From positions 62,001 through 126,000 of the forward strand of contig UQUR01000006.1 of the NCBI GenBank assembly GCA_900544345.1: 64,000 nt of DNA, read 5' to 3'. The stretch's first letter is position 1; each line of letters begins with the position of its first letter. The translations under genes and the position numbers were made by a program. This DNA comes from an uncultured Sutterella sp. (GTDB lineage Bacteria > Pseudomonadota > Gammaproteobacteria > Burkholderiales > Burkholderiaceae_F). Below are positions 1 through 8,686 of this stretch, piece by piece. The notes beneath the pieces were generated by a model. That model saw only the letters and a program-made list of their open reading frames with translations, was not told where the DNA came from and made no database searches.

Positions 1-73
1 AATTGTTCTTTCCCCTAAAGAGGCGCAATTTCTGTAACTGAGTTGCATGATCAACTCTTTTTAGGAGATAAGA

Positions 74-1126
74 ATGAAGAAAACTTTTGTTGCATTGGCC
101 CTTTGTTCCATGTTTGCTGCTTCGGCTTTTGCTGCTGAATTGCCTGGGGTCAAAATCCTAGCGACTGGCGGCACAATTGCAGGTACTGCTGCCTCTTCCA
201 CACAAATGACCGGTTATAAAGCGGGCGACTTGGCTATTCAGACCTTAATTGATGCTGTTCCTGCCATTAAAGAAATTGCTAATGTATCTGGTGAACAAAT
301 TGTTAACATCGGCTCGGAAAATATGACCGATGATGTATTGCTGACTTTGGCAAAGCGTTGCAATGAGCTTTTAAAACAAAAAGACGTTAAAGGTATCGTT
401 ATTACTCATGGTACAGATACGCTCGAAGAAACAGCTTACTTCCTCAATTTGACAGTTAGAAGTGAAAAGCCTGTTGTTTTGGTCGGGGCTATGCGTCCAG
501 CAACAGCTATTTCTGCTGACGGGCCCGTTAATCTTTTGAACGCCGTCAAAGTTGCAACATCTGATGATGCCAAGGGTAAAGGCGTCTTGGTTGCCATGAA
601 TGATGAAATTAACGGCGCTCGTGATGTAACAAAGACGAACACGACAACTGTTTCAACTTTCAAGGCTCCTGAACTCGGTTATCTTGGTTACATCGCTGAT
701 GGTAAACCTCAATTCTTTAAAGAAAGTCTTAAGCTTCACACCTATAAATCTCAATTCGATGTCTCTAAGATTAAAGAGTTGCCTCGCGTTGACATTGTTT
801 ACTCGCATGTCAATGACGACCGCGGACTAGTTGATGCTGCTGTAAAGCTTGGTGCTAAGGGAATTATTCACGCCGGTACTGGTAATGGCTCGATTCACAA
901 AAATACCACCCCGGGCTTGGCAGAAGCGGTTAAGAAAGGTGTAGTTGTCGTTCGCTCTGCCCGTGTCGGAAACGGTGTAACTACTAAGAGCTTACAGGAA
1001 TGGAGCGACATGGGATTCTTGGAATCCAATACCTTGAATCCGCAAAAAGCACGTATTTTGCTACAGCTTGCTCTGACTCAGACAAATGATCCCAAAGAAA
1101 TCCAAAAGATTTTTGATACTTACTAA
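74..1126 (+). CDS. ansB: Type II periplasmic L-asparaginase
   Basis: Hydrolyses L-asparagine to aspartate and ammonia, most likely in the periplasm. A Sec signal peptide covers about residues 1-20 (basic start, hydrophobic core, A-F-A before AELPG). The first catalytic threonine lies in ATGGTIAG (Thr34), the second motif is THGTDTLEET (residues 111-120), and the DVTKTNT segment carries the active-site lysine. At 350 residues it matches type II enzymes. AGGAG sits just before the ATG, and a strong intrinsic terminator follows, so it is probably monocistronic. Its aspartate product would be the natural substrate of the aspartase-like pair that starts 165 bp downstream. Family assignment is firm; coupling to the pair is inference. 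Confidence 0.96.
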   Translation: MKKTFVALALCSMFAASAFAAELPGVKILATGGTIAGTAASSTQMTGYKAGDLAIQTLIDAVPAIKEIANVSGEQIVNIGSENMTDDVLLTLAKRCNELLKQKDVKGIVITHGTDTLEETAYFLNLTVRSEKPVVLVGAMRPATAISADGPVNLLNAVKVATSDDAKGKGVLVAMNDEINGARDVTKTNTTTVSTFKAPELGYLGYIADGKPQFFKESLKLHTYKSQFDVSKIKELPRVDIVYSHVNDDRGLVDAAVKLGAKGIIHAGTGNGSIHKNTTPGLAEAVKKGVVVVRSARVGNGVTTKSLQEWSDMGFLESNTLNPQKARILLQLALTQTNDPKEIQKIFDTY

Positions 1127-1149
1127 AAATTGTACTGAGTGATCTTTTA

Positions 1150-1178
1150 TTGGCCTCGACTCTTTCGAGGCCAATTTT
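1150..1178 (+). terminator. Intrinsic terminator after ansB
   Basis: A 10-bp perfect stem (1150-1159 with 1165-1174) closes a 5-nt loop and is followed by TTTT. It separates ansB from the aspartase-like operon. Confidence 0.85.
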
Positions 1179-1290
1179 CCACATATAGTATTCCTTTTAG
1201 GACTATTTACTAGTTCTAATATTCCATAAAGTTTATTTAAATCGTGTTCTGTTTGATAATAAATGAAATTGTTAACCTCAGGGGTTTGCC

Positions 1291-2742
1291 ATGAGACTGG
1301 AAAGAGATTCACTTGGGGAACTAGAGGTTCCCGATAATGCTTATTATGGTATTCAAACAGTTAGATGCATGCACAACCATGCTGTGACTGATCATACGTT
1401 TAATGAATTGCCAGAAGTCATTCGAGCTTTGGCCGAGATAAAAAAAGCCTGCGCAATCACCAATGCTCAGATAGGTGCATTAGAGCCCCATAAGGCCGAA
1501 GCGATTATCCAAGCTTGTGATGAAGTTATTGCTGGGCAGTTTGCTGATCAATTTCCGATCAACATTTGGCGCTCTCACGGCACTGGGGCCAATATGAATA
1601 TGAATGAAGTGCTAGCTAACCGAGCCAATGAAATTCTCACTGGACACAAAGGTTATGACACAGTGCATCCGAATACCCATGTCAATATGTGTCAATCATC
1701 CAATGACGTTTATCCAACCGTGCAGTTCATTGTTTTATACCGTTTGATCGGTGAAGTTTTGGAAAGTACGAAACTATTGGAAAAAACACTGGGTGAAAAA
1801 GCTGTTGAGTTCAAAGATATCGTTCGTATAGCCAGAACATGTCTGCAGGATGCCGTCCCCAATACATTCGGTCAGGTTTTCGGCGGCTGGCAACACATGA
1901 TTTATCGTAATCGAAAAAAATTAGAAACTTACAGGGAAGATTTTAAAGAGGTTGTTCTTGGTGCCACTGCTGTTGGTACGGGTATGGGTCAACAGCCAGG
2001 TTATGCAGAACATATTATGGAAAACCTCTCTAAGGTCATCGGATTTGAAGTGCACTGGCCTAGTTGGGAAGACGAACAAATAAAAGACAGCGCCGCTTTT
2101 GACGGTATGCAAAATTGTGATCACAGTATGATTTTGGGTGGCTATCTGCGAGCATTAACTTGTGCTGCAGCCAGAATTTGTGCTGACTTATGTATTTTGT
2201 CATCTGGCAGTCGAAGCGGGTTTTGTGAATTAATACTGCCTAATTACTCCCCCAAGAATTACTCGGTCTACATCAATTACCCATATATCCCTGAGATGAT
2301 CTTTCAGATCATGCAGCAATCAATCATTGCCGATCACGTGGCCACTTTAACCGTCAATGAAAATGACAGTGATGAAGCAATTACCGACAGCGCAAGTTTC
2401 TTAGGTGCAATGGAGACTCTACATACTATTGCGGATGGTTTCAGAATTTTTGCTAATGACTGCATAAAGGACATTGAAGTCAATCGTGAAAAAGTTCATG
2501 AAAATGCAGAAATGTCTACATCTTTAGCCACAATGGTTAGTTCATTATTTGGTTATAACGTTGGGACTCAAATAGCTCATAAAGCATGGAATGAAGGCAT
2601 CTCCTGCAAGCAGGCAGCGCTGGAAGATAAGCTCTTAGATAAAGATGTGGCCGATGAACTTTTTGATCTGAAAAAACTCACAGATCGAGAGTCAATGGTT
2701 GAAATGTTCCGCCGCTATGGCCAAATCAGACACATTGATTAA
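1291..2742 (+). CDS. Aspartase/fumarase-superfamily subunit lacking the catalytic loop (subunit A)
   Basis: It aligns end to end with aspartate ammonia-lyases: YYG...TVR near residue 18, DQFP, GT-x-x-NMNMNE at 97-105, QSSND at 135-139, RTxLQDAVP at 182-190, GATAVGTG at 224-231. The signature loop that should read GSSxMPxKxNP (about 321-331) is replaced. An ungapped alignment puts Asn323 at the general-base serine, Ile328 at the lysine and Tyr330 at the asparagine. The position that is His in fumarase and Gln in E. coli AspA is Cys184. The flanks stay in frame, so this is substitution, not a frameshift. By itself it should lack the base needed for anti-elimination. It ends 14 nt before a paralogue with the reciprocal defect. 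The family is certain; activity only as a heteromer is inference. Confidence 0.9.
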   Translation: MRLERDSLGELEVPDNAYYGIQTVRCMHNHAVTDHTFNELPEVIRALAEIKKACAITNAQIGALEPHKAEAIIQACDEVIAGQFADQFPINIWRSHGTGANMNMNEVLANRANEILTGHKGYDTVHPNTHVNMCQSSNDVYPTVQFIVLYRLIGEVLESTKLLEKTLGEKAVEFKDIVRIARTCLQDAVPNTFGQVFGGWQHMIYRNRKKLETYREDFKEVVLGATAVGTGMGQQPGYAEHIMENLSKVIGFEVHWPSWEDEQIKDSAAFDGMQNCDHSMILGGYLRALTCAAARICADLCILSSGSRSGFCELILPNYSPKNYSVYINYPYIPEMIFQIMQQSIIADHVATLTVNENDSDEAITDSASFLGAMETLHTIADGFRIFANDCIKDIEVNREKVHENAEMSTSLATMVSSLFGYNVGTQIAHKAWNEGISCKQAALEDKLLDKDVADELFDLKKLTDRESMVEMFRRYGQIRHID

Positions 2743-2756
2743 AAGGGAGAAATGTA

Positions 2757-4088
2757 ATGAACTCCAACACTCAATTTAACCTAAGAAGCTATCAATACAA
2801 AGATTTTCCAGAGCTTATTTCAGCCCTTTTCATCGTAAAAGAAGCCGCATTAAGGGCTTGTCTCAAATTAAATCGCTTCCCAAAAAATGATCTTGAACTA
2901 CTACTTAAAGCTTGTGAAAAAGCTAGAAAAGAAAAAGAATGCAAGCATTTGCAAATCAGCGTCTACGCTGGAGCAAGAGATTATTTATTACAGGCTATTG
3001 ATAAAGAAATCATTAGCAATACTGGCATTGTTGAACAAGGGCTGCTTCAAAAGCTCGAAACAATATTAGTTAAGTGCGCTTCCGCCAATGCTTTTGTCAT
3101 TACAGCTAATGAGATTGTTATCCGTAAGAATTTATTTAAATTAGCTCAAGCCTGTCATCGTTTTGCAGAGATTCTCGAAATTAAAGCTCATGAATTCGAA
3201 AACACTGTAAAAATGGGCAGATTAGGCTTGCAAGACTATTTACCAATGACATTAGGTGAAGAATTTTACGGTTACGCTTTTGGAATTAGAAAACTAGAGA
3301 AAAATCTTGAAGACAAAGCACAGGTCTTTCATTTCAATGCTATTGGCATTTCAGACATGGGAAACTTGTCTTGTTATGACGAAATATTGGCAAAAGAAAG
3401 TACATTAACTTTGTCTGAACTTTGTGCTTATCAGTGGATACCTTTTGAAAATGCTTTTGATGCTGTCATGGATTCATCACGGCTTTTAACTGTACATGCT
3501 CTTATACAGGCTGTTTCAACAGCTTTATGGCGAGTTGCTCGTGATGTTCGAATGATGTGCAGCGGGCCGAGAGCCGGACTTCAGGAAATTACGGTCCCAG
3601 CCGTTGCTCCCGGTTCATCGATCATGCCGGGGAAACTCAATCCGGTCATCGCTGAGATGGTATTTACAACCGTAGACCAAGTCGATGCTAACCACAGTGG
3701 CCTGACCATGGCACAAAAGTCAGGATGGTTGGAAGGTAATCATGCTTCTTTTATTCCTATTCGTTCAATAATGAATAGTGCGGATCTTTTAGCCAGAACT
3801 ATGGATACATTCGGCAAGCTTTGTATTGAAGGTATTACTGTCAATACAGAGCACAACCGCTTACACGCCGAAAAATCTCTGGCACTGACCAAGGTATTGT
3901 CTTTGTTTACTGGCAATGAGGCAGCTCAAAAAGCTTATCGACTAGCCAAAGAAGAAGGTTTGACTATCAAAGAAGCAGCTTTGAAGCTTTCATTGCTTGA
4001 TCAAACGGTACTGAACGAAATTTTGGACATTGATCGGTTAGCCAAACCGAAAGAAGTACAAAAGTTACTTGCTAAATACGCCAAATAA
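2757..4088 (+). CDS. Aspartase/fumarase-superfamily subunit with catalytic loop but degenerate N-terminal motifs (subunit B)
   Basis: 443 residues, shorter at the N-terminus than aspartases: the YYG...TxRA strand region is absent. The signature loop is perfect (PGSSIMPGKLNP, Ser288, Lys293, Asn295), as is SGPRAGLQEI before it. The GT-x-x-NMNxNE motif has become AGARDYLLQ (71-79). QSTND has become ASANA (108-112), keeping Ser and Asn but losing the Thr and Asp. The TH/TQ substrate pair has become Leu-Gly (156-157) although LQD..PMTLG is kept. It is therefore the mirror image of the upstream gene. RBS AAGGGAGA lies before the ATG. Its stop TAA overlaps the ATG of a 15-codon leader ORF (TAATG). 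Likely partner of the upstream gene product; a regulator or pseudoenzyme role is the alternative. Confidence 0.88.
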   Translation: MNSNTQFNLRSYQYKDFPELISALFIVKEAALRACLKLNRFPKNDLELLLKACEKARKEKECKHLQISVYAGARDYLLQAIDKEIISNTGIVEQGLLQKLETILVKCASANAFVITANEIVIRKNLFKLAQACHRFAEILEIKAHEFENTVKMGRLGLQDYLPMTLGEEFYGYAFGIRKLEKNLEDKAQVFHFNAIGISDMGNLSCYDEILAKESTLTLSELCAYQWIPFENAFDAVMDSSRLLTVHALIQAVSTALWRVARDVRMMCSGPRAGLQEITVPAVAPGSSIMPGKLNPVIAEMVFTTVDQVDANHSGLTMAQKSGWLEGNHASFIPIRSIMNSADLLARTMDTFGKLCIEGITVNTEHNRLHAEKSLALTKVLSLFTGNEAAQKAYRLAKEEGLTIKEAALKLSLLDQTVLNEILDIDRLAKPKEVQKLLAKYAK

Positions 4089-4135
4089 TGAAGGAGGACT
4101 GCATTGCCGACAGCTCAACGTCGGTAATGCAGTAA
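4088..4135 (+). CDS. Possible 15-residue leader ORF ahead of the permease
   Basis: ATG at 4088 overlaps the stop codon of the preceding lyase gene (TAATG). It runs for 15 codons (MKEDCIADSSTSVMQ) to TAA at 4133-4135, two bases before the permease ATG at 4138. It spans the whole hairpin that separates the permease Shine-Dalgarno from its start. Ribosomes finishing the lyase could re-initiate here and pass through the hairpin. No homology is visible, so it is called on position only. Confidence 0.35.
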   Translation: MKEDCIADSSTSVMQ

Positions 4136-4140
4136 ATATG
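4091..4140 (+). promoter_or_regulatory. Shine-Dalgarno / 13-bp hairpin / start codon element
   Basis: AAGGAGGA (4091-4098) is an ideal ribosome binding site but lies about 40 nt from the permease ATG (4138). Between them is a 13-bp stem (4099-4111 with 4120-4132, one G-U pair) and an 8-nt loop. Folding the stem leaves 6 nt between GGAGG and ATG, the optimal spacing. The layout recalls phage T4 gene 38, where a hairpin brings the SD to the start codon. Function is inferred. Confidence 0.65.
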
Positions 4141-5022
4141 TCTAATACATTAAAAGGTTCTCTTTTAGTTTTATTAAGTGCTCTTTGCTTTAGCATTAGC
4201 GGTACCTTACAGGCCATTGCGCCAGATGAAGCAACACCTTTCGTCATTACAGAAGCAAGAATGTTAGTTGGTTCTTTATTTTTGTTCATTTGGTGTGCTT
4301 GTAGTAAAAAAATTCCTTCGGACCTTAGACTATTACCATACAAAGAATTAATTTTCTGCGCTCTCTGTCTTTTGATCGGTCAGCTGTGTTTTTTTACCGG
4401 TATGTATTACATCGGTGTTTCAGCTGGTGCCATTATTTCAATTGGCAGTGCACCACTATGGGCTGCTGTCATCGCAAAAATAGTTTTTAAAAAGTCTCCG
4501 CACTGGGATTGGTACATTGCTACAACAATGGCCATAGTCGGCATTGCGTGCATTAATGGATTCCAACTTAATGTTGATAGGCTGTTTTATATCTTTTTGT
4601 TATTGATGGACGGATTAACTTATGCCGCATATATAACGGCCAGTCCTAAATTGGTTAAAAGTATCGGAGCAGAGGCTGCTTTAATGTTTATCCTTTCATT
4701 AATTGCCATTGCTCTACTACCGGTGCTTTTTATTTTCCCTGTGGCCTGGACAATTACACCAAGGGGGCTCTTTGTTTGTTTAGGGCTGGGAATCTTTACC
4801 GCAGGCTTTGCCTTTACCCTTTTATCGGCCGGCACCCGTTATATCAGTCCTTCTGTTGCTTCTACACTATGTCTCGCAGAACCCATGGGGGCGGCCTGTT
4901 GGGGTATTTTCTTACTCAATGAAGATTCAAGTTTTATTACATTGAGTGGCATCGCTTTGATCTTTTTCTCTATTATCGTCTTGCTAATAGGTGAAAATCG
5001 AAGAGAAAAGCAAAATGACTGA
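4138..5022 (+). CDS. EamA/DMT-family permease
   Basis: About 294 residues with ten predicted hydrophobic helices in two EamA halves (SALCFSISGTLQAIAP at the start; the second half begins near LLMDGLTYAAYI). The family exports or imports small metabolites, often amino acids. I chose ATG 4138 over a TTG inside the upstream gene because MSNTLKGSLLVLLSAL is the usual EamA N-terminus and the hairpin-linked SD points to it. It is co-directional with the aspartase-like pair and overlaps the LysR gene that follows by 8 nt, so the four genes look like one operon. Substrate unknown; aspartate, fumarate or a related dicarboxylate would fit. Confidence 0.88.
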   Translation: MSNTLKGSLLVLLSALCFSISGTLQAIAPDEATPFVITEARMLVGSLFLFIWCACSKKIPSDLRLLPYKELIFCALCLLIGQLCFFTGMYYIGVSAGAIISIGSAPLWAAVIAKIVFKKSPHWDWYIATTMAIVGIACINGFQLNVDRLFYIFLLLMDGLTYAAYITASPKLVKSIGAEAALMFILSLIAIALLPVLFIFPVAWTITPRGLFVCLGLGIFTAGFAFTLLSAGTRYISPSVASTLCLAEPMGAACWGIFLLNEDSSFITLSGIALIFFSIIVLLIGENRREKQND

Positions 5023-6007
5023 GAAACAATCAAACAGACAAAAACTATTATCTGATCACACGACAGTTTATTCCTTAAATGAGGAATGGAATGCTTTCCT
5101 TATCCTCTATGAACTCAAAAGCTTCAGTCAGACAGCCCTGAAACTCAATGTTACTCAATCGGCTTTATCTAAAACAATCAAAAAGCTTGAAGATCGTTTA
5201 AAAATTACATTATTTGACCGAACACAGCGACCTATCAGACCAACAGCTGAAGCCGTCATTTTGCATGATGAAATCTTCCAACACGCTCTAGAGATTGAAA
5301 ACGTAATAAAAAAAGTAAAAACGCAAAATTATTTAAAACCTGTTCTTCGTTTTGGCTGTACTGAGAGTACGAGCCGATTTATGGTTCCTCAAATTGCCCA
5401 AGTCTTTTGCAATAGAATTTCAAAATTTATTCAAGTAACCGCAAGCTCAGAAGTTTTGGTTGAAAAACTTATAAAAAGAGAATTGGATGTCGTTTTTATT
5501 TGTGAAGGATTTGAAGAAATCCCGGGGCTTAACAGACAGTTTATTTTCGCGGAACCTTCAATTTTATTGCTGCCGGCCACCTTAGCGCAGAAGAAAACAA
5601 AATGGACTATTCAAGATTTGCTTTGCTGTGGTTTGCCTATGATTGGATCAGCGAGCGGCAGCGGAGGCGGCAGATTAAATGATCGACTTTTTTCGACTCT
5701 TGACGTCCATTTCCAAAGTCACTATGAAATTCAATCAGACTCTGTTCTGATTGAAATGATTAAGTTGGGATTAGGCTGGACTATTACCAGACCTATGACT
5801 CTTTTAACGGGCAGCCATTTTGAAGATAAGATTAAAGCATTGCCGTTGGACGATAAACAAAATATGCTCAAGTATTTCGTCGTTAGTCGAAAAGACGAAT
5901 ACGTTCTTGAAAGCCTTGAAATTTCAAAAATCTGTAAAAAAATTTATATAGACATCATTCAAAAAGAATTTCTTAAATTTGCTCCTTGGATAAAAATGAG
6001 TGATTAA
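5015..6007 (+). CDS. LysR-family transcriptional regulator
   Basis: N-terminal winged helix-turn-helix (FSQTALKLNVTQSALSKTIKKLE, split here as two motifs: FSQTALKLNVTQ then SALSKTIKKLE) followed by LFDRTQRPIRPT and a periplasmic-binding-like effector domain. About 330 residues, the usual LysR length. Start set at ATG 5015, overlapping the permease stop by 8 nt; an upstream GTG at 4991 is possible. The wing motif DRTxRPxxxT recurs in the other three LysR proteins of this window. It probably controls the preceding lyase-permease genes, although unlike classic LysR genes it is at the operon end rather than divergent. Confidence 0.92.
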   Translation: MTEKQSNRQKLLSDHTTVYSLNEEWNAFLILYELKSFSQTALKLNVTQSALSKTIKKLEDRLKITLFDRTQRPIRPTAEAVILHDEIFQHALEIENVIKKVKTQNYLKPVLRFGCTESTSRFMVPQIAQVFCNRISKFIQVTASSEVLVEKLIKRELDVVFICEGFEEIPGLNRQFIFAEPSILLLPATLAQKKTKWTIQDLLCCGLPMIGSASGSGGGRLNDRLFSTLDVHFQSHYEIQSDSVLIEMIKLGLGWTITRPMTLLTGSHFEDKIKALPLDDKQNMLKYFVVSRKDEYVLESLEISKICKKIYIDIIQKEFLKFAPWIKMSD

Positions 6008-6136
6008 TTCATTAGTTAAACTAATAATTAGTAGGAATGAACTTTATTTTTCTTTGAGCAATAAATGATCAACTATAAGATGGTAGCCGTTACCGAACAG
6101 TCTTGTGCGGTACTCTAAAAGATTAGGAGAGAGGCT

Positions 6137-7093
6137 ATGCCGAAACAAGTTTATAACCTTCCTATTACCGGAATTGCCAGTTTCGCAAAATATCCAATTT
6201 GCACCAATCTCGATGAGCTTGATGCGGATGTTTGTGTGATGGGTATTCCTTATGACATGGGTGCCCCTTATTTGACGGGTACTAAGTTTGGTCCCCGTCG
6301 CATTCGTGAAGTCTCCTGCCACTATGGTAGAGGTGATGCCGGTTTCTGGGATCCAGAAAGATTAACGCAGTATTTGGAAGCTCCTGTTAAAGTTGTTGAT
6401 GCAGGTGACGTTGATATGCACCCGATGGACTTCCATGAATCTTTTGATAATGTAACTGAAGCCGTTCGTAAAATAATCAGTAAGGGAGCAATCCCCGTTA
6501 TGATGGGTGGTGACCACTCGGTAACCATTCCAACAGCCCGTGCTTTGGATATGTATGATGATCTTTGCATTGTTCAGTTTGACGCACACTTGGACTTTGG
6601 CAAACGTACATGGACCAATGGCAGCCCGATGAGAATGATTTCCGAAATGCCGCACTTTAAGAAGATGTGTCAAATCGGCATGCGCGGCTTAGGTAGCAAC
6701 ACGCGTGAGGACTTCCAGGCTGCCTATGACTTTGGTTCTGTGGTTATTCCTGCCCGTAAGGCTTTGGAAATGGGTGCTAAGGAAGTGATCGTCCAAATAC
6801 CTGAAGCAAAGAACTATTTCGTAACGATTGATATCGATAACTACGATATGAGTACCGCTCCTGGCGTTGGTTCCCCTTCTCCTGGTGGTTTGAACTATGT
6901 CTTCGTCACCGATGTACTCGAAGGCATTGCCAAGAAAGGCAACGTTGTTGCTTTTGACTTAGTAGAAGTGGCTCCTCAGTATGATCCGAGTGGAATTACG
7001 GCTCGCTTAGGTGCCATGACGATGCTTGCCTTCATGGGCTTCATCACGAAAGAACGTGAAAAGAAAGGACTTTTAAAGCATCAACAGAAGTAA
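6137..7093 (+). CDS. Ureohydrolase of the agmatinase/arginase family
   Basis: Mn-dependent hydrolase that removes urea from a guanidino compound. All metal ligands are visible: GGDH (His127), DAHLD (149-153) and DIDNYD (232-237), followed by the substrate-loop region APGVGSPSPGG. 318 residues, typical of agmatinase, guanidinobutyrase and guanidinopropionase; the canonical DP after the last ligand is DM here. The substrate cannot be fixed from sequence. TTAGGAG precedes ATG 6137. It stands alone between a LysR gene and a convergent ArgH-like lyase with a shared terminator. Breaking a guanidino-amine released by that lyase would fit, but this is inference. Confidence 0.88.
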   Translation: MPKQVYNLPITGIASFAKYPICTNLDELDADVCVMGIPYDMGAPYLTGTKFGPRRIREVSCHYGRGDAGFWDPERLTQYLEAPVKVVDAGDVDMHPMDFHESFDNVTEAVRKIISKGAIPVMMGGDHSVTIPTARALDMYDDLCIVQFDAHLDFGKRTWTNGSPMRMISEMPHFKKMCQIGMRGLGSNTREDFQAAYDFGSVVIPARKALEMGAKEVIVQIPEAKNYFVTIDIDNYDMSTAPGVGSPSPGGLNYVFVTDVLEGIAKKGNVVAFDLVEVAPQYDPSGITARLGAMTMLAFMGFITKEREKKGLLKHQQK

Positions 7094-7119
7094 CCCTTCG
7101 AAACTGATCCGTTGACAAG

Positions 7120-7156
7120 ATCGCCGCTTCATAAAAAGAAGCGGCGATTATTTTCT
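7120..7156. terminator. Bidirectional intrinsic terminator
   Basis: An 11-bp perfect stem (7120-7130 with 7138-7148) with a 7-nt A-rich loop is followed by TATTTT on the plus strand. It lies between convergent genes. Confidence 0.85.
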
Positions 7157-7180
7157 AAAAGAAAAAATGGATGTTTAGCA

Positions 7181-8686
7181 TTAAGCAATCATTTCAGCTA
7201 CTTTAGCTTCTAATGTTGCTTTTGCTTTAGCTAAGGCTTCTTCACGAGCTTGAAGTTCCTTAACATCTTCATCCAAATGAGCCTGTCGGCGTGCTAATTG
7301 ACGTTCGACTTCTTCAGGTGCGGTACCACCCAATACTTTCTTGGAATTCGCATTGAGCACTGGGTCTAACGCACGTTGAATATCTTCATCGGTCATCGAA
7401 GTCTTGCGATTAAAGAGCTTCATGAAGATGTCGTTGACAACTTCAGTTCCGATTTCATTAGCTTTTTTATCATGAGTAATCATGTAATCGACAACCAAGG
7501 CAACGATTTCATGAGCTGCACGGAAAGAAATTCCATCATGACGTACAAGGTAGTTAGCCAATTCAGTCACTGTGCAGAAATTACCTTGTGCAGTTTTGAC
7601 CATACGATCTTTGTGCAAAGTAATGCCCTTTACAGTTGAACCCAGTAATTCAATGCAGGCTTGCATTTCACGCAATGCGGTCCAGAGGAAATATGTCCCT
7701 TCACCATTGACATCCTGGTTATGGGTGTAAGGGGTATTTTTCATAGCATTGAAAGCTGAAATGAAGAACCCTTCAATATGAGAGCATTTACCTTTAATAT
7801 GTTCCAAAGTCCACGGGTTTTTCTTTTGCGGCATGATAGAAGAGCAAACCGCAGCGCTATCGTCAACTTCGACGTAGCCGTAGTCAGGCGTGGCCCAAAT
7901 GTACAAATCAAAGCAGAATCGGCTGAATGTATTGGCTGCCATAGATAAAGCGGAAAGAAGTTCCATTGCATAATCGCGACTTGCAACACAGTCAATGGAA
8001 TTATCCAACGGCTCATCAAAGCCCAACAATTGAGCCGTCATATCACGGTCAATGTTAAATGTTGTCGAGCCCATGGAACCACCGCCCAATGAGCAACGAT
8101 TCAATGACTGATAAACAGCACTGATTCGGCGATAATCGCGTTCCAGTGCAGCTAAAACTGCAGAACAATAGTGCGCAAATGTAATCGGTTCAGAAGGTTG
8201 CAAATGTGTATAACCAGACATGACCGCATCAGTATTCTTTTTGGCCACATCAATGACAATTTGTCTCATGTCATTAAATAACTTGCAAATCTTCAAGTAA
8301 TATTTGCGAGTTGATAAACGAGTCACAGTGGCAAGTAAGTCATTGCGTGAACGAGCGGTATGCTGCTGACCACCGATTTCCAAACCCGTTTTTTCGATCA
8401 GATAATGTTCAAGATTGAAATAAGTATCTTCTCTGCTTGGATCGATTTCAAAGGTAGGCTTATCTCCCATCTTGGCCATTTCATCGGTAACTTTCAAAAT
8501 GGCTTTAGCCACTTCAGTTTTAATAATGCCCTGCTTGGCAAGCATTAAGACATGGGCCTTGTTGATATCCAGATAGCATTGATAGGCGTGATCCATATCA
8601 CTTTCAATGCCCGGTTGAATAATCCAGCGGACTACTTCCTGAGAAGGTGCTCCTTTAATTTTGCCGCGACGATTTTCAACTTCCAT
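7181..8686 (-). CDS. ArgH-like C-N lyase, long form (copy 1)
   Basis: 501 residues, about 40 longer than ordinary argininosuccinate lyase. It carries QQHTARSRND (107-116), SGYTHLQPSEP (157-167) with the catalytic His161, and CSSIMPQKKNP (281-291) with the catalytic serine, so it should be active. A charged helical tail (REEALAKAKATLEAKV) is shared with two other long ArgH-like proteins here. These enzymes split N-(1,2-dicarboxyethyl) amines into fumarate and an amine. Bacterial EDDS lyase belongs to the same superfamily and is of similar length. RBS AAGGAG lies upstream of ATG. Divergent from a permease and a LysR gene. Substrate unknown: argininosuccinate or a related N-substituted aspartate. 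Confidence 0.88.
   Translation of the reverse strand: MEVENRRGKIKGAPSQEVVRWIIQPGIESDMDHAYQCYLDINKAHVLMLAKQGIIKTEVAKAILKVTDEMAKMGDKPTFEIDPSREDTYFNLEHYLIEKTGLEIGGQQHTARSRNDLLATVTRLSTRKYYLKICKLFNDMRQIVIDVAKKNTDAVMSGYTHLQPSEPITFAHYCSAVLAALERDYRRISAVYQSLNRCSLGGGSMGSTTFNIDRDMTAQLLGFDEPLDNSIDCVASRDYAMELLSALSMAANTFSRFCFDLYIWATPDYGYVEVDDSAAVCSSIMPQKKNPWTLEHIKGKCSHIEGFFISAFNAMKNTPYTHNQDVNGEGTYFLWTALREMQACIELLGSTVKGITLHKDRMVKTAQGNFCTVTELANYLVRHDGISFRAAHEIVALVVDYMITHDKKANEIGTEVVNDIFMKLFNRKTSMTDEDIQRALDPVLNANSKKVLGGTAPEEVERQLARRQAHLDEDVKELQAREEALAKAKATLEAKVAEMIA

Noticed and set aside
2220..2300. Frameshift or sequencing error as the cause of the missing GSSxMPxKxN loop in subunit A
   Set aside because: The sequence before (SSG-R-G-x-x-E-x-x-LP) and after (P-x-x-PEM) aligns with aspartases in the same frame without a gap, so the loop has been substituted.
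2757..4088. Treating subunit B as a plain pseudogene
   Set aside because: The frame is open for 443 codons with an RBS, an intact catalytic loop and coupling to neighbours; decay would not spare precisely the loop lost by its partner.
6137..7093. Naming the ureohydrolase as formimidoylglutamase (hutG)
   Set aside because: The window already has a formiminotransferase route, and the substrate loop does not allow a choice among agmatinase, guanidinobutyrase and HutG.
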